A stretch of DNA of 64,000 nt, from assembly GCF_003731635.1 (NCBI RefSeq), contig NZ_RCUA01000015.1:1-64000 (forward strand). The letters run 5' to 3'. How positions within the stretch are numbered: position 1 is the stretch's first letter; each line of letters starts with the position of its first letter. This DNA is from Marisediminitalea oceani (lineage in GTDB: Bacteria; Pseudomonadota; Gammaproteobacteria; Enterobacterales; Alteromonadaceae). Below, piece after piece: positions 7,907 to 16,523 of this stretch. Below the pieces are notes generated by a model. It saw only the letters and a program-made list of their open reading frames with translations. It was not told the origin of the DNA and did not search any database. A program made the position numbers and the translations under genes.

Positions 7907-8311
7907 TTATTGACGAGGAGCAGGTTGGAGGGATTCAACAATAGGACATGCCGCATTGTCAGGATTGGTCCGGCACTGTGTGACGAGCTCTTCCAACACC
8001 TGTTGCAGGCGGTGTAGATCGTTAATTTTTTCACGCACGCTGGCCAGCTTTGCTTCGGCCAGCTCCTGGACTTCCGAGCAATGCGACTCGCCCAATGACA
8101 GCAGGTTGTTGATCTCCTCCAGCGTAAAACCCAGTTTCTGGGCGCGTTTGATGAATAAAATCCGAGCCAAGGTTGCGTTTGGGTAGGTACGGTATCCCTC
8201 TGCGGGTTTGGGTGGTTGACGGATCAAACCACGGCGTTCGTAGTAGCGGATGGTTTCGACGTTGACACCTGCTGTCTTGGCCAGCTGGCCAATGGTGTGG
8301 TTTTCGTTCAT
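7907..8311 (-). CDS. MerR mercury-responsive regulator
   Basis: A 134-residue MerR-family regulator: winged helix (TIGQLAKTAGVNVETIRYYERRGLI), dimerisation helix and Hg(II) site. Cys78, Cys113 and Cys122 match the spacing of the three Hg ligands in Tn21/Tn501 MerR (Cys82, 117, 126), and the tail CPIVESL is typical. It lies in the same direction as merTP rather than divergent as in Tn21. Its ATG overlaps the stop of the upstream ATPase gene by four bases (8308-8311), which implies coupled expression with that gene and no autoregulation by the 7864-7894 operator. Confidence 0.93.
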   Translation of the reverse strand: MNENHTIGQLAKTAGVNVETIRYYERRGLIRQPPKPAEGYRTYPNATLARILFIKRAQKLGFTLEEINNLLSLGESHCSEVQELAEAKLASVREKINDLHRLQQVLEELVTQCRTNPDNAACPIVESLQPAPRQ

Positions 8312-9546
8312 GACCAGAGCGCTCCCAGCGGGACAGCAAAGAGATTGTCACCAAAAGCCGTCGTATGATCGCCATCGTAGAGCAGGACACCGATTTTAAA
8401 GCGCTTGCCGGCCACACTTTGAAAGCGTTTCAAGCCGGTAAAATCTTTCGTGCTCAAGGTTGCCGCCGCTTTGACTTCAATGGCAAAACAATCGCCCATG
8501 GCGTTTTCAATGATCACATCGACCTCCACCTTGTCCTTGTCACGGTAGTGGTAGAAGTTCAAGGGCTCCTCGATCCACACCGCCTGTTTGCGCAATTCGT
8601 TGTAGACGAAGGATTCCAGCACCAACCCAAAATCACCTGGCTGTTTCAGCAGGCCCTCCCGATTGAGGCCCCGCACGGCGCACATCATGCCGGTATCGAC
8701 CGAGTGCAGTTTGGGTGTTTTCACCAGGCGCTTATATTCGTTGGAATGCCAGGCCGGCAGCTGTTCCACCAAAAACAACTGCTCCAACAACGCCATGTAT
8801 TTTTTGATGGTCAGTCGATCCAGCCCAAGTTTAGCGCCCAGTTCGGTCAGGTTAACCAGTTTCCCCGCATAAAAGGAGGTGAGTTTGAGTAACTTGGCCA
8901 TCAGATCGGGGTGATCGATATGGGTCAGATCGCGGATATCCCGCTGGATCAATGTACTGACGTACTGTTGATACCAAGCGGTGCTTCCCCGCTCATTGGC
9001 ACGTTGCAGAGGCTCGGGGAAACACCCCGTAATCAACCGTTGCAGTAGATGATCCCGCACACGAATGTCCTGAGCCGAAGGCGCTTCCTGGTTCAGTAGT
9101 TTGCTTAAAAAGCTGGGGGGTCGTCCATGGATCTCACATTCGGAAAGCGTTGTCAGGCGAACCGACTCCATCCGGCCGGCCAGGGAATCCGATAGCCGGG
9201 GCAATAACAAGGCATTGGCAGAACCCGTCAGGAGAAAGCGACCTGCCGTGCGTTGTTCATCCACAGCCTGCTTGATGGAGACGAACAGTTCAGGCAGGCG
9301 CTGAACCTCATCGAGCGCAATTCGTTTCGGTGGCAGATTACGGATGAACCCGACGGGATCAGCTTGTGCAATTTCGAATTGGGCCTGATCGTCCAGGGTA
9401 ATGTATTCCCAGTTTTCAGCGCCCATCTCACCAATCAGCGCCTTCACCAGAGTGGTTTTACCGACTTGGCGCGGCCCCATCACAAAGACCACCGGGGTGT
9501 CGCTCAGCGCTTCTTTGACATTGATTTCAGAATAACGTGGGTACAT
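8308..9546 (-). CDS. AAA-family ATPase with DUF4143
   Basis: A 412-residue protein of the AAA_14/DUF4143 group. Near the N-terminus is a Walker A motif (GPRQVGKTT, about 25-33), and LDEVQRLPEL supplies a Walker B-like site. The C-terminal DUF4143 part (about 200-370) ends with a restriction-like fold signature (FAIEVKAA). Such proteins are frequent, often mobile, and of unknown function; some are linked to genome defence or toxin-like islands. It lies upstream of merR and overlaps it by four bases. Direct repeats stand just before its start. It has no known link to mercury resistance. Confidence 0.88.
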   Translation of the reverse strand: MYPRYSEINVKEALSDTPVVFVMGPRQVGKTTLVKALIGEMGAENWEYITLDDQAQFEIAQADPVGFIRNLPPKRIALDEVQRLPELFVSIKQAVDEQRTAGRFLLTGSANALLLPRLSDSLAGRMESVRLTTLSECEIHGRPPSFLSKLLNQEAPSAQDIRVRDHLLQRLITGCFPEPLQRANERGSTAWYQQYVSTLIQRDIRDLTHIDHPDLMAKLLKLTSFYAGKLVNLTELGAKLGLDRLTIKKYMALLEQLFLVEQLPAWHSNEYKRLVKTPKLHSVDTGMMCAVRGLNREGLLKQPGDFGLVLESFVYNELRKQAVWIEEPLNFYHYRDKDKVEVDVIIENAMGDCFAIEVKAAATLSTKDFTGLKRFQSVAGKRFKIGVLLYDGDHTTAFGDNLFAVPLGALWS

Positions 9547-9579
9547 AAAATAAGCGCTCGGCTAATTGATGGTTGAAAT

Positions 9580-9613
9580 TCGTCTATTCGTTATTTTATT
9601 ATCGTCTATTCGT
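9580..9613. repeat. Two 12-bp direct repeats before the ATPase gene
   Basis: The sequence TCGTCTATTCGT occurs at 9580-9591 and again at 9602-9613, a 22-bp period, 34 bp upstream of the ATPase start and 113 bp upstream of tnpA. Two-turn spacing fits a site for a repressor or recombination protein, either an operator of the ATPase gene or part of a transposon resolution site. Neither use is shown. Confidence 0.6.
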
Positions 9614-9726
9614 GATTACAATGCCGTCTGATTGTTAGATACGACAATAGCGACTCACGAATGTAAAAAATCAATAAAAACAACGCTATAGGAATAGTTG
9701 GCGTGACTGAGCCCAAGTGAGAACTC

Positions 9727-12529
9727 ATGACAGCCAAAGAGCAGTTCTTAACCAACCAGCAGCGAAACCAGCCGTTAATGCTGCCACAACGATTTTCCGA
9801 CGAAGAAATGGTTCGCGATTGGACGCTGAGCCGACGCGATTGCCAGGTGGTCAACAAGTACCGTAAGCAATACCGTCTGGGATTTGCTATCCAACTGTGC
9901 GCCATGCGTCTCTATGGCCGGTTTCTTAACCAACTCCATGATCTATCCCCCCGGGTAATCAGCTACCTGAGCAGTCAACTCGACCTCCCGCCCACGCTAA
10001 CCGTGGACGTGCCCGAGCGGGAAGCGACACTATTGGAGCATCGGAACAACATCCTCAAGTATCTGGGCTTTCAGCGGTTTGATGACAAAGCGGAAGCGGA
10101 TCTGGACCGCTGGATTGAAGAATATGCTCGCCAGGGGCTGCTGCCGGATGAACTTTTTCACCGGGCAGAGCGCTACCTGCTGCTGAACCGTATTGTATTA
10201 CCCGGGCCCTCGACCATCGAACGGCAGATCATCCGTATTTGTAACCAGGTTCACACTCAGCTTTTTGAGCAGGTGTTTGATCAGATGTCCCCTGAACTGC
10301 GCGGTGCCATCGACGTTCTGTTGCAAACCACAGACGGTAATCAGCGAACCTACTTCAACCAACTCAAAGAGTATCCACCGGCCGCCAAAATCTCATCACT
10401 GAAACGCTATTTGGAGCGCTATGACAATCTGGTGGCCACCGGCGTTAATGAATTCGAGGAAAAGGTCATTGATACCGCTTTTCTTCACTACCTGTATCGA
10501 CTGACCAAGCGCTACAGCGCCAAGGACATGAAACGCTTCAAAGACCACAAGCGCTATGCCCTGATGGTGTGCTTCCTGTTAGAATCCCGCAAGATTCTGC
10601 TGGATAACCTGGTCAAAATGCACGATCAGTACATGACGGAACTGTGCCGACAAACCAGAAACAGTCACGACAAAAAGCACAAGGAATTCCGCAAACGCCA
10701 GAAGAAAGCTATCGACGCCGTGCTCGATACCACGCATGTTTTGCTGGAATGGCCGGATGAACAGCCGTTGTACAAGAATGACTTATGGCAGCGTATTGAC
10801 GAGAAACACTTGCTAGCCTCCATTGACGACCTGCACATTTTTAAACGCCTGGAAGAATGCGGCTACTGCGATTTGTTGCTGACCCGTTACCCCAGTTTAC
10901 GAAAGTATTTTTCCGACTTTATACGGTTACCGTTTGAAGTGGCGAAAGGTTCTGGGCCACTGATAAAAGCCATCCAGTTCGTCCGGCAGTTGGATGACGG
11001 CGATCTGAAAAAACTGCCGGAGAATACACCGACTGCGTTCATTCCCCGCGAGCTGCGTCGCAGCCTTAAAGATCAAGCCGGCAACATCAATCGCAATGTT
11101 TGGGAAATGGGCCTTGCTCTCGCGATGAAAGATGCGTTGCGTTCCGGCGATTTGTATTTACCACAGAGCAAACAGCATGTGTCGTTCTGGGATCTGACCT
11201 TGAACGAGCCCAACTGGGATGAAACCAAACACACCGTCTATACCGAGCTACAGCAGCCTTTGCAACACGAAGTGCGTTCCGCCATTTCAACCCAGTTCCA
11301 CGAAGCGGTGTCAGCAGCGCAAAAGCGTTTTGGACTGGATAATTTCGCCGAGATACACAATGGCCGGCTGAAACTCAAGCGTGACGACAAGCTGGACGTA
11401 CCGGATAAAGTCAACCAACTGCAAAAGGTGATCGATGCGCATATGCCCAGCATACGCATCGAGCAATTGCTGATGGAGGTGGATCAAATGACGCATTACA
11501 GTCGTCACTTTGTCCCTATCCAACATCACCAGTCACGGCCCAAAAACTTTTACAAAAGCCTGATGGCTGCCATTATTTCACAAGCCACAAACCTGGGCGT
11601 CGTGTCCATGAGTAACAGCGTCAATGGCGTTACTGTCGATATGCTAAGGCATATCCTGCAATACTATATTCGCGAAGAAACCCTGATCAACGCCAGTGCT
11701 GAAATTGTGAATCAACACCATGAGCTGCCGTTGAGTGCGGTGTATGGCTCCGGTACATTGTCCTCTTCAGATGCGCAACGCTTTAAAATCCGCGCCGACA
11801 GCCTGTTGGCTTCATACTATCCCCGCTATTACGGCTACTATGAAAAAGCCATCGGGATCTACACCCACGTATCCGATCAATATTCCGTGTTCAGCACCAA
11901 GATCATTTCCTGTAGCCCTCGTGAAGCCCTGTATGTTCTGGACGGTCTGCTGGAAAACAACACAATTCTGAAAATCCGAGAGCACACCACCGATACGCAT
12001 GGGTACACTGAAATCGTCTTCGCCCTCTGTCATTTGCTCGGCTTCTACTTTATGCCACGCATTCGGGATCTGAAGGATCAGCAGCTATACCGTATCGACA
12101 AATCCGTCGATTACGGTGACCTCAACCATTTACTCACGAAAACAGCTGATTTGGCGATTATTGAGGAGCAATGGGAATACATGATGCGGGTGGTCATTTC
12201 TCTGAAACAAAAAACTGCGCCAAACCGTCCAGCGGCAACTGAATAAAGGGGAATACCGGCACAAACTGCCGCGCTGGATATTCTTTGCGGACCAGGGTGA
12301 ATTCACCACTGGGGACTATGAGGAAATCATGAACAAGGCCAGCAGCCTCAGCTTTGTATCCAATGCCATTCTGTACTGGAACACGATCAAGATAAATGAC
12401 GTGGTTGAGCAGCTCCGGCAGCAGGGGGAGGATATCGACGACAAGACCTTATCCCATATCTCGTTATTGCCCTATAAGCATGTGTTGCCCAATGGTACGT
12501 ACTTTATTGAAGATGAGGGGAAGGGGTGA
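9727..12529 (+). pseudogene. Tn3-family transposase tnpA with internal deletion and frameshift
   Basis: Tn3-type DDE transposase with an N-terminal DUF4158 domain and a C-terminal catalytic part. The first frame runs 839 codons and includes two catalytic Asp regions (SSSDAQRF and TTDTHGYTE). At about 12211 it leaves the family sequence after ISLKQKT and stops at 12246. The family sequence resumes one frame over at 12212 with LRQTVQRQLNKGEYRHKL and runs to the stop at 12529. Compared with relatives about 45 residues are missing at the joint, including the region of the conserved third acidic residue (LGR-type motif). An out-of-frame deletion is the simplest reading, so the gene is probably dead. 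Confidence 0.85.
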
Positions 12530-12534
12530 TTATT

Positions 12535-12586
12535 CGGAAACCTACGGTTACGCGGAGGGCCTGGGAGTCAAAACCGTAGGTTTTCG
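12535..12586. repeat. Imperfect 15-bp inverted repeat after tnpA
   Basis: The arms CGGAAACCTACGGTT (12535-12549) and AACCGTAGGTTTTCG (12572-12586) pair at 14 of 15 positions across a 22-bp loop. The right arm belongs to the terminal repeat of the transposon, so the left arm is a second, inverted partial copy. It may act as a terminator for tnpA or be a scar of an earlier end. Confidence 0.65.
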
Positions 12587-12599
12587 TTCAAATGCCCCC
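12562..12599. repeat. Right terminal inverted repeat of Tn3-like element
   Basis: Read from the outside inwards, the minus strand begins GGGGGCATTTGAACG and continues into the transposon. A 38-bp repeat starting with a run of G's is the usual Tn3-family end, and it sits 33 bp after the tnpA stop, as expected. The length of 38 bp is assumed from the family because the left copy is not visible. Confidence 0.65.
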
Positions 12600-13060
12600 G
12601 CTGGTCCTAAATGGCTTTCCGGAGTACGCCAGCGGTTAGCGCGCGCTGCGGATTTGTCTATGGCATACATGACAAATGCAATCAGGCTGGCAACGCCATA
12701 AACGTAAAGCACTTCAATGGGAATGCGTTGAAACCAGATAAGGCCACCAAGCAAGGCGAAAAAGGGTAGCAGCAGCGGAACCCGCCTTTTAGATGGTCGG
12801 GATGGTGGTTTCGGTGTTTTCTTCGGCGGAGGCTTATTGCCCGTTGGATGGTCGTTGACCAGGTTAACCTCAATGGCCCGAAGTTTACCTTTGCGGTCCT
12901 GACTGGTTTGGTACTGGATCATATCGCCGCTCTGAGGGCGGCGGGAATAAAAACTAAACGCCTTAATGTGAACAAAGGCACGCTGGCCGCCACCTTTGGG
13001 CTCAACAAAGCCGAAGCCCCGGTTATCGTCCCAGTTGAGCAGCTTGCCCTGTAGCTTCAT
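12600..13060 (-). pseudogene. Cold-shock/DUF1294 membrane protein, 3' end lost to transposon
   Basis: N-terminal cold-shock (CSD) domain (residues 1-65, with NRGFGFVEP and AFVHIKAF RNA-binding motifs), a basic Pro/Lys linker, then the DUF1294 membrane region starting near residue 97. The family sequence stops after RWRTPES (12614). Full-length relatives continue with a conserved stretch and another membrane segment. Here the frame runs into the transposon end and terminates at 12548 after about 17 foreign residues. The missing 3' part should lie on the far side of the island, outside the window. The CSD part could still be made. Confidence 0.8.
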
Positions 13061-13123
13061 GGGTTCAGGCCAGACAAGCTGCTACCGGCGCCTGGGGCGC
13101 GGTAGCAAGGCAGGTAAAAAGGA

Positions 13124-14896
13124 TTAGCTGTTGGGCTTGTCATCTTCTGCCGGCGTTTCACCTTGAGCTGATTTAGCAGGCCCGGATTGCGGCTTTTTCG
13201 CTTTGGTAGTCACCAGGTCGCCATCAATTACAGCACTGCCCTGGATCAGATCTTCCAGTGTGCCATCTTCAGCATCCACTAATCCCACTTCACGCAGTAA
13301 AGAGTCAACTAACGGCGCATTGGCGCGGTAGTTAAGTGCCGCGCTGGTAACCTGATCCGCCAGGCCTGCGCCACCGCTCTCACCACTGCCGCCAGCACCA
13401 CCAAGACTGTTGCCATAGCCTTGTAAGATTTTAATGCCGTCGATGTTTTCCAGTGGTTTAACCGCATTGGCAATAATGTCTGGCAGGATCTTAAGGATGG
13501 CCAGTGAGCGTTGCAGATCAATTTGCTCGTCTTTAAGGGTGTTTTCGGCTTCGTACATGGCTTTCTTACCGGCTGCTTCCACGGCAAACACTTTCTCGTC
13601 AGCTTCTGCCTGCAGTTTCTTGGCATCAGCGCTGGCCCGGGCTTCGGTAAGGATCGCTTCTGACGTATTGATCGCCGCTTCACGCTTCGCTTCGGCTTCT
13701 ACGGTAATGTTCACCGCTTCACGCTCTGCTTCTTTACGGGCGTCGATAACTTCAATTTCCATGCGTCGATTAGCTTCGGCCACCTGGCGGGTAGTAATAA
13801 CCGCTTCTTCTTTTTCAACCTTGAGCTTTTCGGCTTCAGCCGCTTTGGCGCGGGCAGCGGATTCTTCTTCAGACTTATTGGCAATAGCAATTTGTTTATT
13901 CTGCTCGGCAACTTCAATTTGCTGCAGTTGCAGAATGCGTGCTTCGTCGATAGCTTTACGCTTTTCTATCTCGCGGGCTTCAATGGTTTGCGCTTTTTCG
14001 ATTTCCGATGCAGAAATGGCTTTTTCTTTAGCAATTTCAGCCTGGCGTTCTTCCTGCTCTTTTTGTTCGCGTTGCTTGGCAATCTCGGCTTTTTGTTCCT
14101 GCCGTTTAAAGGCCAGTGACTGTTCCTGCTGAATGCGGGCTTCTTCTTCATCACGCTTGATGTTTAACGACAGTTTTTCTGCTTCCAGGTTACGCTGTTC
14201 AATCTGGATGCGGTTTTCCTGTTGAATATCGTTGGTTTCTTTGCGTTTTTCTTCGATGATTTTGGCTAAGCGGGCACGACCTTCGGCATCGAACGCGTTG
14301 TTTTCATTAAAGAATTGCAGATCGGTCTGATCGAAGCCGGTTAAGCTGACGGACTCCAGCTCAAGGCCGTTCTTTTCAAGATCGTTAGCCACACTTTGCT
14401 GCACTTTTTGCACAAAGTCGGCGCGTTGTTCATGCATTTCGGTCATGGTCATCTCGGCCGCCACCGCACGAAGTACGTCGACGAACTTGGATTCCATGAG
14501 CTTTTTCACTTCTTCGGCACGGGTGGTTCGCGTGCCCAAGGTTTGCGCTGCCATGGAGATGCCGGCTGCATTAGGTGCTACTCGCAGGTAAAAGTCGGCT
14601 TTCACATCCACTCGCATACGGTCTTTGGTGATCAGCGCATCCTTGGAGGTTTTTTCTACCTCAATGCGCAGGGTATTCATATTAACCGGGATCACCTCGT
14701 GAACCACTGGCAGTACCAGCGCGCCGCCATCCTTGATGACTTTTTCGCCGCCAAGGCCGGTACGTACAAAGGCGGTTTCTTTGGTCGCCCGGGTATATAA
14801 ACGGGCAAAGATAAAACCAATAACGAGCAGGCCGATGACTGCTGCGCCGATCATTATCAGCATGAAAGGTAAGTTACCTAATCCTGAATTTTCCAT
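13124..14896 (-). CDS. Flotillin-family protein (YqiK-like)
   Basis: A 590-residue membrane-scaffold protein. One N-terminal membrane segment (about 12-32) is followed by the SPFH/Band 7 domain (about 35-220), a very long charged coiled coil rich in Glu, Lys, Arg and Ala (about 220-460), and a flotillin C-terminal part with a Gly-rich stretch (GGAGGSGESGGAG). Flotillins assemble into large membrane rings and organise lipid-raft-like domains. It is 24 bp downstream of the YqiJ-like gene, the same pair as E. coli yqiJ-yqiK. Confidence 0.93.
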   Translation of the reverse strand: MENSGLGNLPFMLIMIGAAVIGLLVIGFIFARLYTRATKETAFVRTGLGGEKVIKDGGALVLPVVHEVIPVNMNTLRIEVEKTSKDALITKDRMRVDVKADFYLRVAPNAAGISMAAQTLGTRTTRAEEVKKLMESKFVDVLRAVAAEMTMTEMHEQRADFVQKVQQSVANDLEKNGLELESVSLTGFDQTDLQFFNENNAFDAEGRARLAKIIEEKRKETNDIQQENRIQIEQRNLEAEKLSLNIKRDEEEARIQQEQSLAFKRQEQKAEIAKQREQKEQEERQAEIAKEKAISASEIEKAQTIEAREIEKRKAIDEARILQLQQIEVAEQNKQIAIANKSEEESAARAKAAEAEKLKVEKEEAVITTRQVAEANRRMEIEVIDARKEAEREAVNITVEAEAKREAAINTSEAILTEARASADAKKLQAEADEKVFAVEAAGKKAMYEAENTLKDEQIDLQRSLAILKILPDIIANAVKPLENIDGIKILQGYGNSLGGAGGSGESGGAGLADQVTSAALNYRANAPLVDSLLREVGLVDAEDGTLEDLIQGSAVIDGDLVTTKAKKPQSGPAKSAQGETPAEDDKPNS

Positions 14897-14920
14897 AATG
14901 ACTACTTCTATCGTAAAGGG

Positions 14921-15550
14921 TTAAAGGTCGGAATAACGACTTGCTAACCAGCGGTAATCCCGCTTTTGTATTAATAATATTTTTTCGCCCTGGCTGAATT
15001 GCTCATCAGGCTCGAGAGGCTCTACCAGCAGATAATGAGGCTGGCCATGGGCATCAATAAATTTACCTTCCGCCGGACTGTTCTGACGGGCAACGCCTAC
15101 AGTGATGTGGCCTACCGTGCCAATCAGTTCATCGGCTGTGGTGGCTGATGATTCCTGTTTGGGGAGCAGGCGGGCAATAAAGGTACCGAACCGGGCCGTA
15201 AAAAACAGGCCTGCTATAACAGCCAGAAGCGTTATTAGCCAACGGGCAAAATAGGTGTCCAGCAGCGTGAGAGAAAGAAAGTTAAATGTCAGACCGGCAG
15301 AGCCAAAAGTGGTAAGCAGTAATACCAGCCAAACCAGCAGCGGCAGTCTGTCGAGCGCCAGCCAGCTACCAAACTCGGTAAAACCTGAAGAAGTATCAGT
15401 GTCGGCATCCAGTGCCGCCTGATCGTCGACTAGCCCTAGCAGACTAACCCCAAAAAACATCCCTGCCATTTCCAGAATGAAAAGCGCTATAACAATGCCC
15501 AGCGCACAGCTAAACCAGAAATTGGCATCATCTAATAAGAATGACAACAT
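14921..15550 (-). CDS. YqiJ-family inner-membrane protein (NfeD-like)
   Basis: A 209-residue protein with an N-terminal membrane segment, two or three more hydrophobic segments (about 70-120), and a C-terminal cytosolic OB-fold (about 135-209) of the NfeD/YqiJ type. In this family the OB-fold protein is the fixed partner of a flotillin, and the flotillin gene follows directly here. It is the first gene of a two-gene operon. Confidence 0.9.
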   Translation of the reverse strand: MLSFLLDDANFWFSCALGIVIALFILEMAGMFFGVSLLGLVDDQAALDADTDTSSGFTEFGSWLALDRLPLLVWLVLLLTTFGSAGLTFNFLSLTLLDTYFARWLITLLAVIAGLFFTARFGTFIARLLPKQESSATTADELIGTVGHITVGVARQNSPAEGKFIDAHGQPHYLLVEPLEPDEQFSQGEKILLIQKRDYRWLASRYSDL

Positions 15551-15648
15551 GCCACCGTCCCTGATGGTGAATCCAAAAGTAAGAGAATTAGTGTAATCCT
15601 AAAATAGCCAGAGGGTAAAGCACTTAATAGGTAGTTCAGGCCTAACGT

Positions 15649-16173
15649 TCAGGATACGTCATTGCCATATGGTTTAAGCTTTCTCAACACATACAACCGC
15701 CAGATTGTATAACTATTTACCATTAGCAGCGTCGTTTCCAGCAACGTACCGCCGATGGAGCCAACAATAATATTGTTGGTGAGCCAGCAAAGAGCGCCGC
15801 ATAAAAACGCCAGGCGCATTTTAATGCCTGACAGACAATACAGCGCATAAGTCCCTATGCACGTGCCCAGAATAGGAAACAAGTCGTACCACACATCGGC
15901 CAGATAAATACCCAGCGCTAATGTAATGGCAATAAAGAAATAAGCAATAACGCGCGAGCGGGTTTTTATGGATAAACCCGTTCTGACCACCGACAACAAC
16001 GCGCTCAAACAGGCAGTAGTGGCACCAAGCAACGCAAAATGCAGAGCGTGATTTAAGTTCATCACCACCATCATTATACGCAGGCGCTGGTCGTCTTTCT
16101 GATAGAAACACAAAATGCCGAGCACAAAGCTCAGCATGCCAAACGCCTGGGCGATATTAAATTCGGGTAGCAA
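15649..16173 (-). CDS. YgjV-family inner-membrane protein
   Basis: A 174-residue multi-pass membrane protein with five or more hydrophobic segments. It matches the YgjV/Imp-YgjV family in the order of segments and in motifs such as NLNHALHFALLGA, RTGLSIKTRSR and GSIGGTLLE. The biochemical role of the family is not known. It lies 98 bp downstream-in-map of the yqiJ start and 27 bp after yheV on the same strand. Confidence 0.85.
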   Translation of the reverse strand: MLPEFNIAQAFGMLSFVLGILCFYQKDDQRLRIMMVVMNLNHALHFALLGATTACLSALLSVVRTGLSIKTRSRVIAYFFIAITLALGIYLADVWYDLFPILGTCIGTYALYCLSGIKMRLAFLCGALCWLTNNIIVGSIGGTLLETTLLMVNSYTIWRLYVLRKLKPYGNDVS

Positions 16174-16200
16174 AATAAATGAGTTGCTTATGGTTGGTGA

Positions 16201-16404
16201 CTATTCAGGTTTAAACACGCCAATAACGTTGGCGTTTTTGCTGGCGGTTTTTACCTTTTCCTGGGGTTGCGATTCGGCATAGCCGCACTCCACACAGGTG
16301 AGTTTTTCGATGTTGTTTTCGAAAAATAACATAATGGTGTCGGTGGCCTTGCATTTCGGGCAAGTGGCACCGGCAATAAAGCGTTTTCGTTGGCGTTGAC
16401 TCAT
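16201..16404 (-). CDS. YheV-family zinc-ribbon protein
   Basis: A 67-residue protein with two CxxC pairs (CPKC at about 15-18 and CVEC at about 37-40) forming a putative zinc ribbon. It starts with KRFIAGATCP and ends with the family's VIGVFKP motif. The function is unknown. It diverges from yheS; the same neighbourhood (yheV close to yheSTU) is seen in enterobacteria. Confidence 0.92.
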   Translation of the reverse strand: MSQRQRKRFIAGATCPKCKATDTIMLFFENNIEKLTCVECGYAESQPQEKVKTASKNANVIGVFKPE

Positions 16405-16523
16405 GGGGTAAACCGTTGTGACTAATTAAGGTTATTTACGCACTGCGCGCAAATGCAGATCGCTTGCAGCGGTTCTGGTAAACTACACAGCCAGACTATG
16501 TTATCACAGGTATTCGCAGTTTT

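Larger units (their letters stand above)
1..12599. mobile_element. Metal-resistance island with Tn3-family right end
   Basis: This stretch carries an insertion sequence, czc, pbr and mer type metal genes, an AAA ATPase and a degraded Tn3-family transposase gene. It stops at a run of five C's (12595-12599), the outer end of a GGGGG-starting inverted repeat typical of Tn3 elements. That end lies inside a cold-shock/DUF1294 gene whose normal C-terminus is lost. The left end and the matching left repeat are not in the window, so the full extent is unknown. It may be a composite of several insertions rather than one transposon. Confidence 0.7.

Noticed and set aside
8365-8892. 175-codon plus-strand frame opposite the AAA ATPase
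   Set aside because: Antisense to a recognised gene and with no sensible domain.
13434-14132. Long plus-strand frame (232 codons) opposite the flotillin gene
   Set aside because: It is Ser/Ala-rich antisense to a coiled-coil gene, with no start signal or family match.
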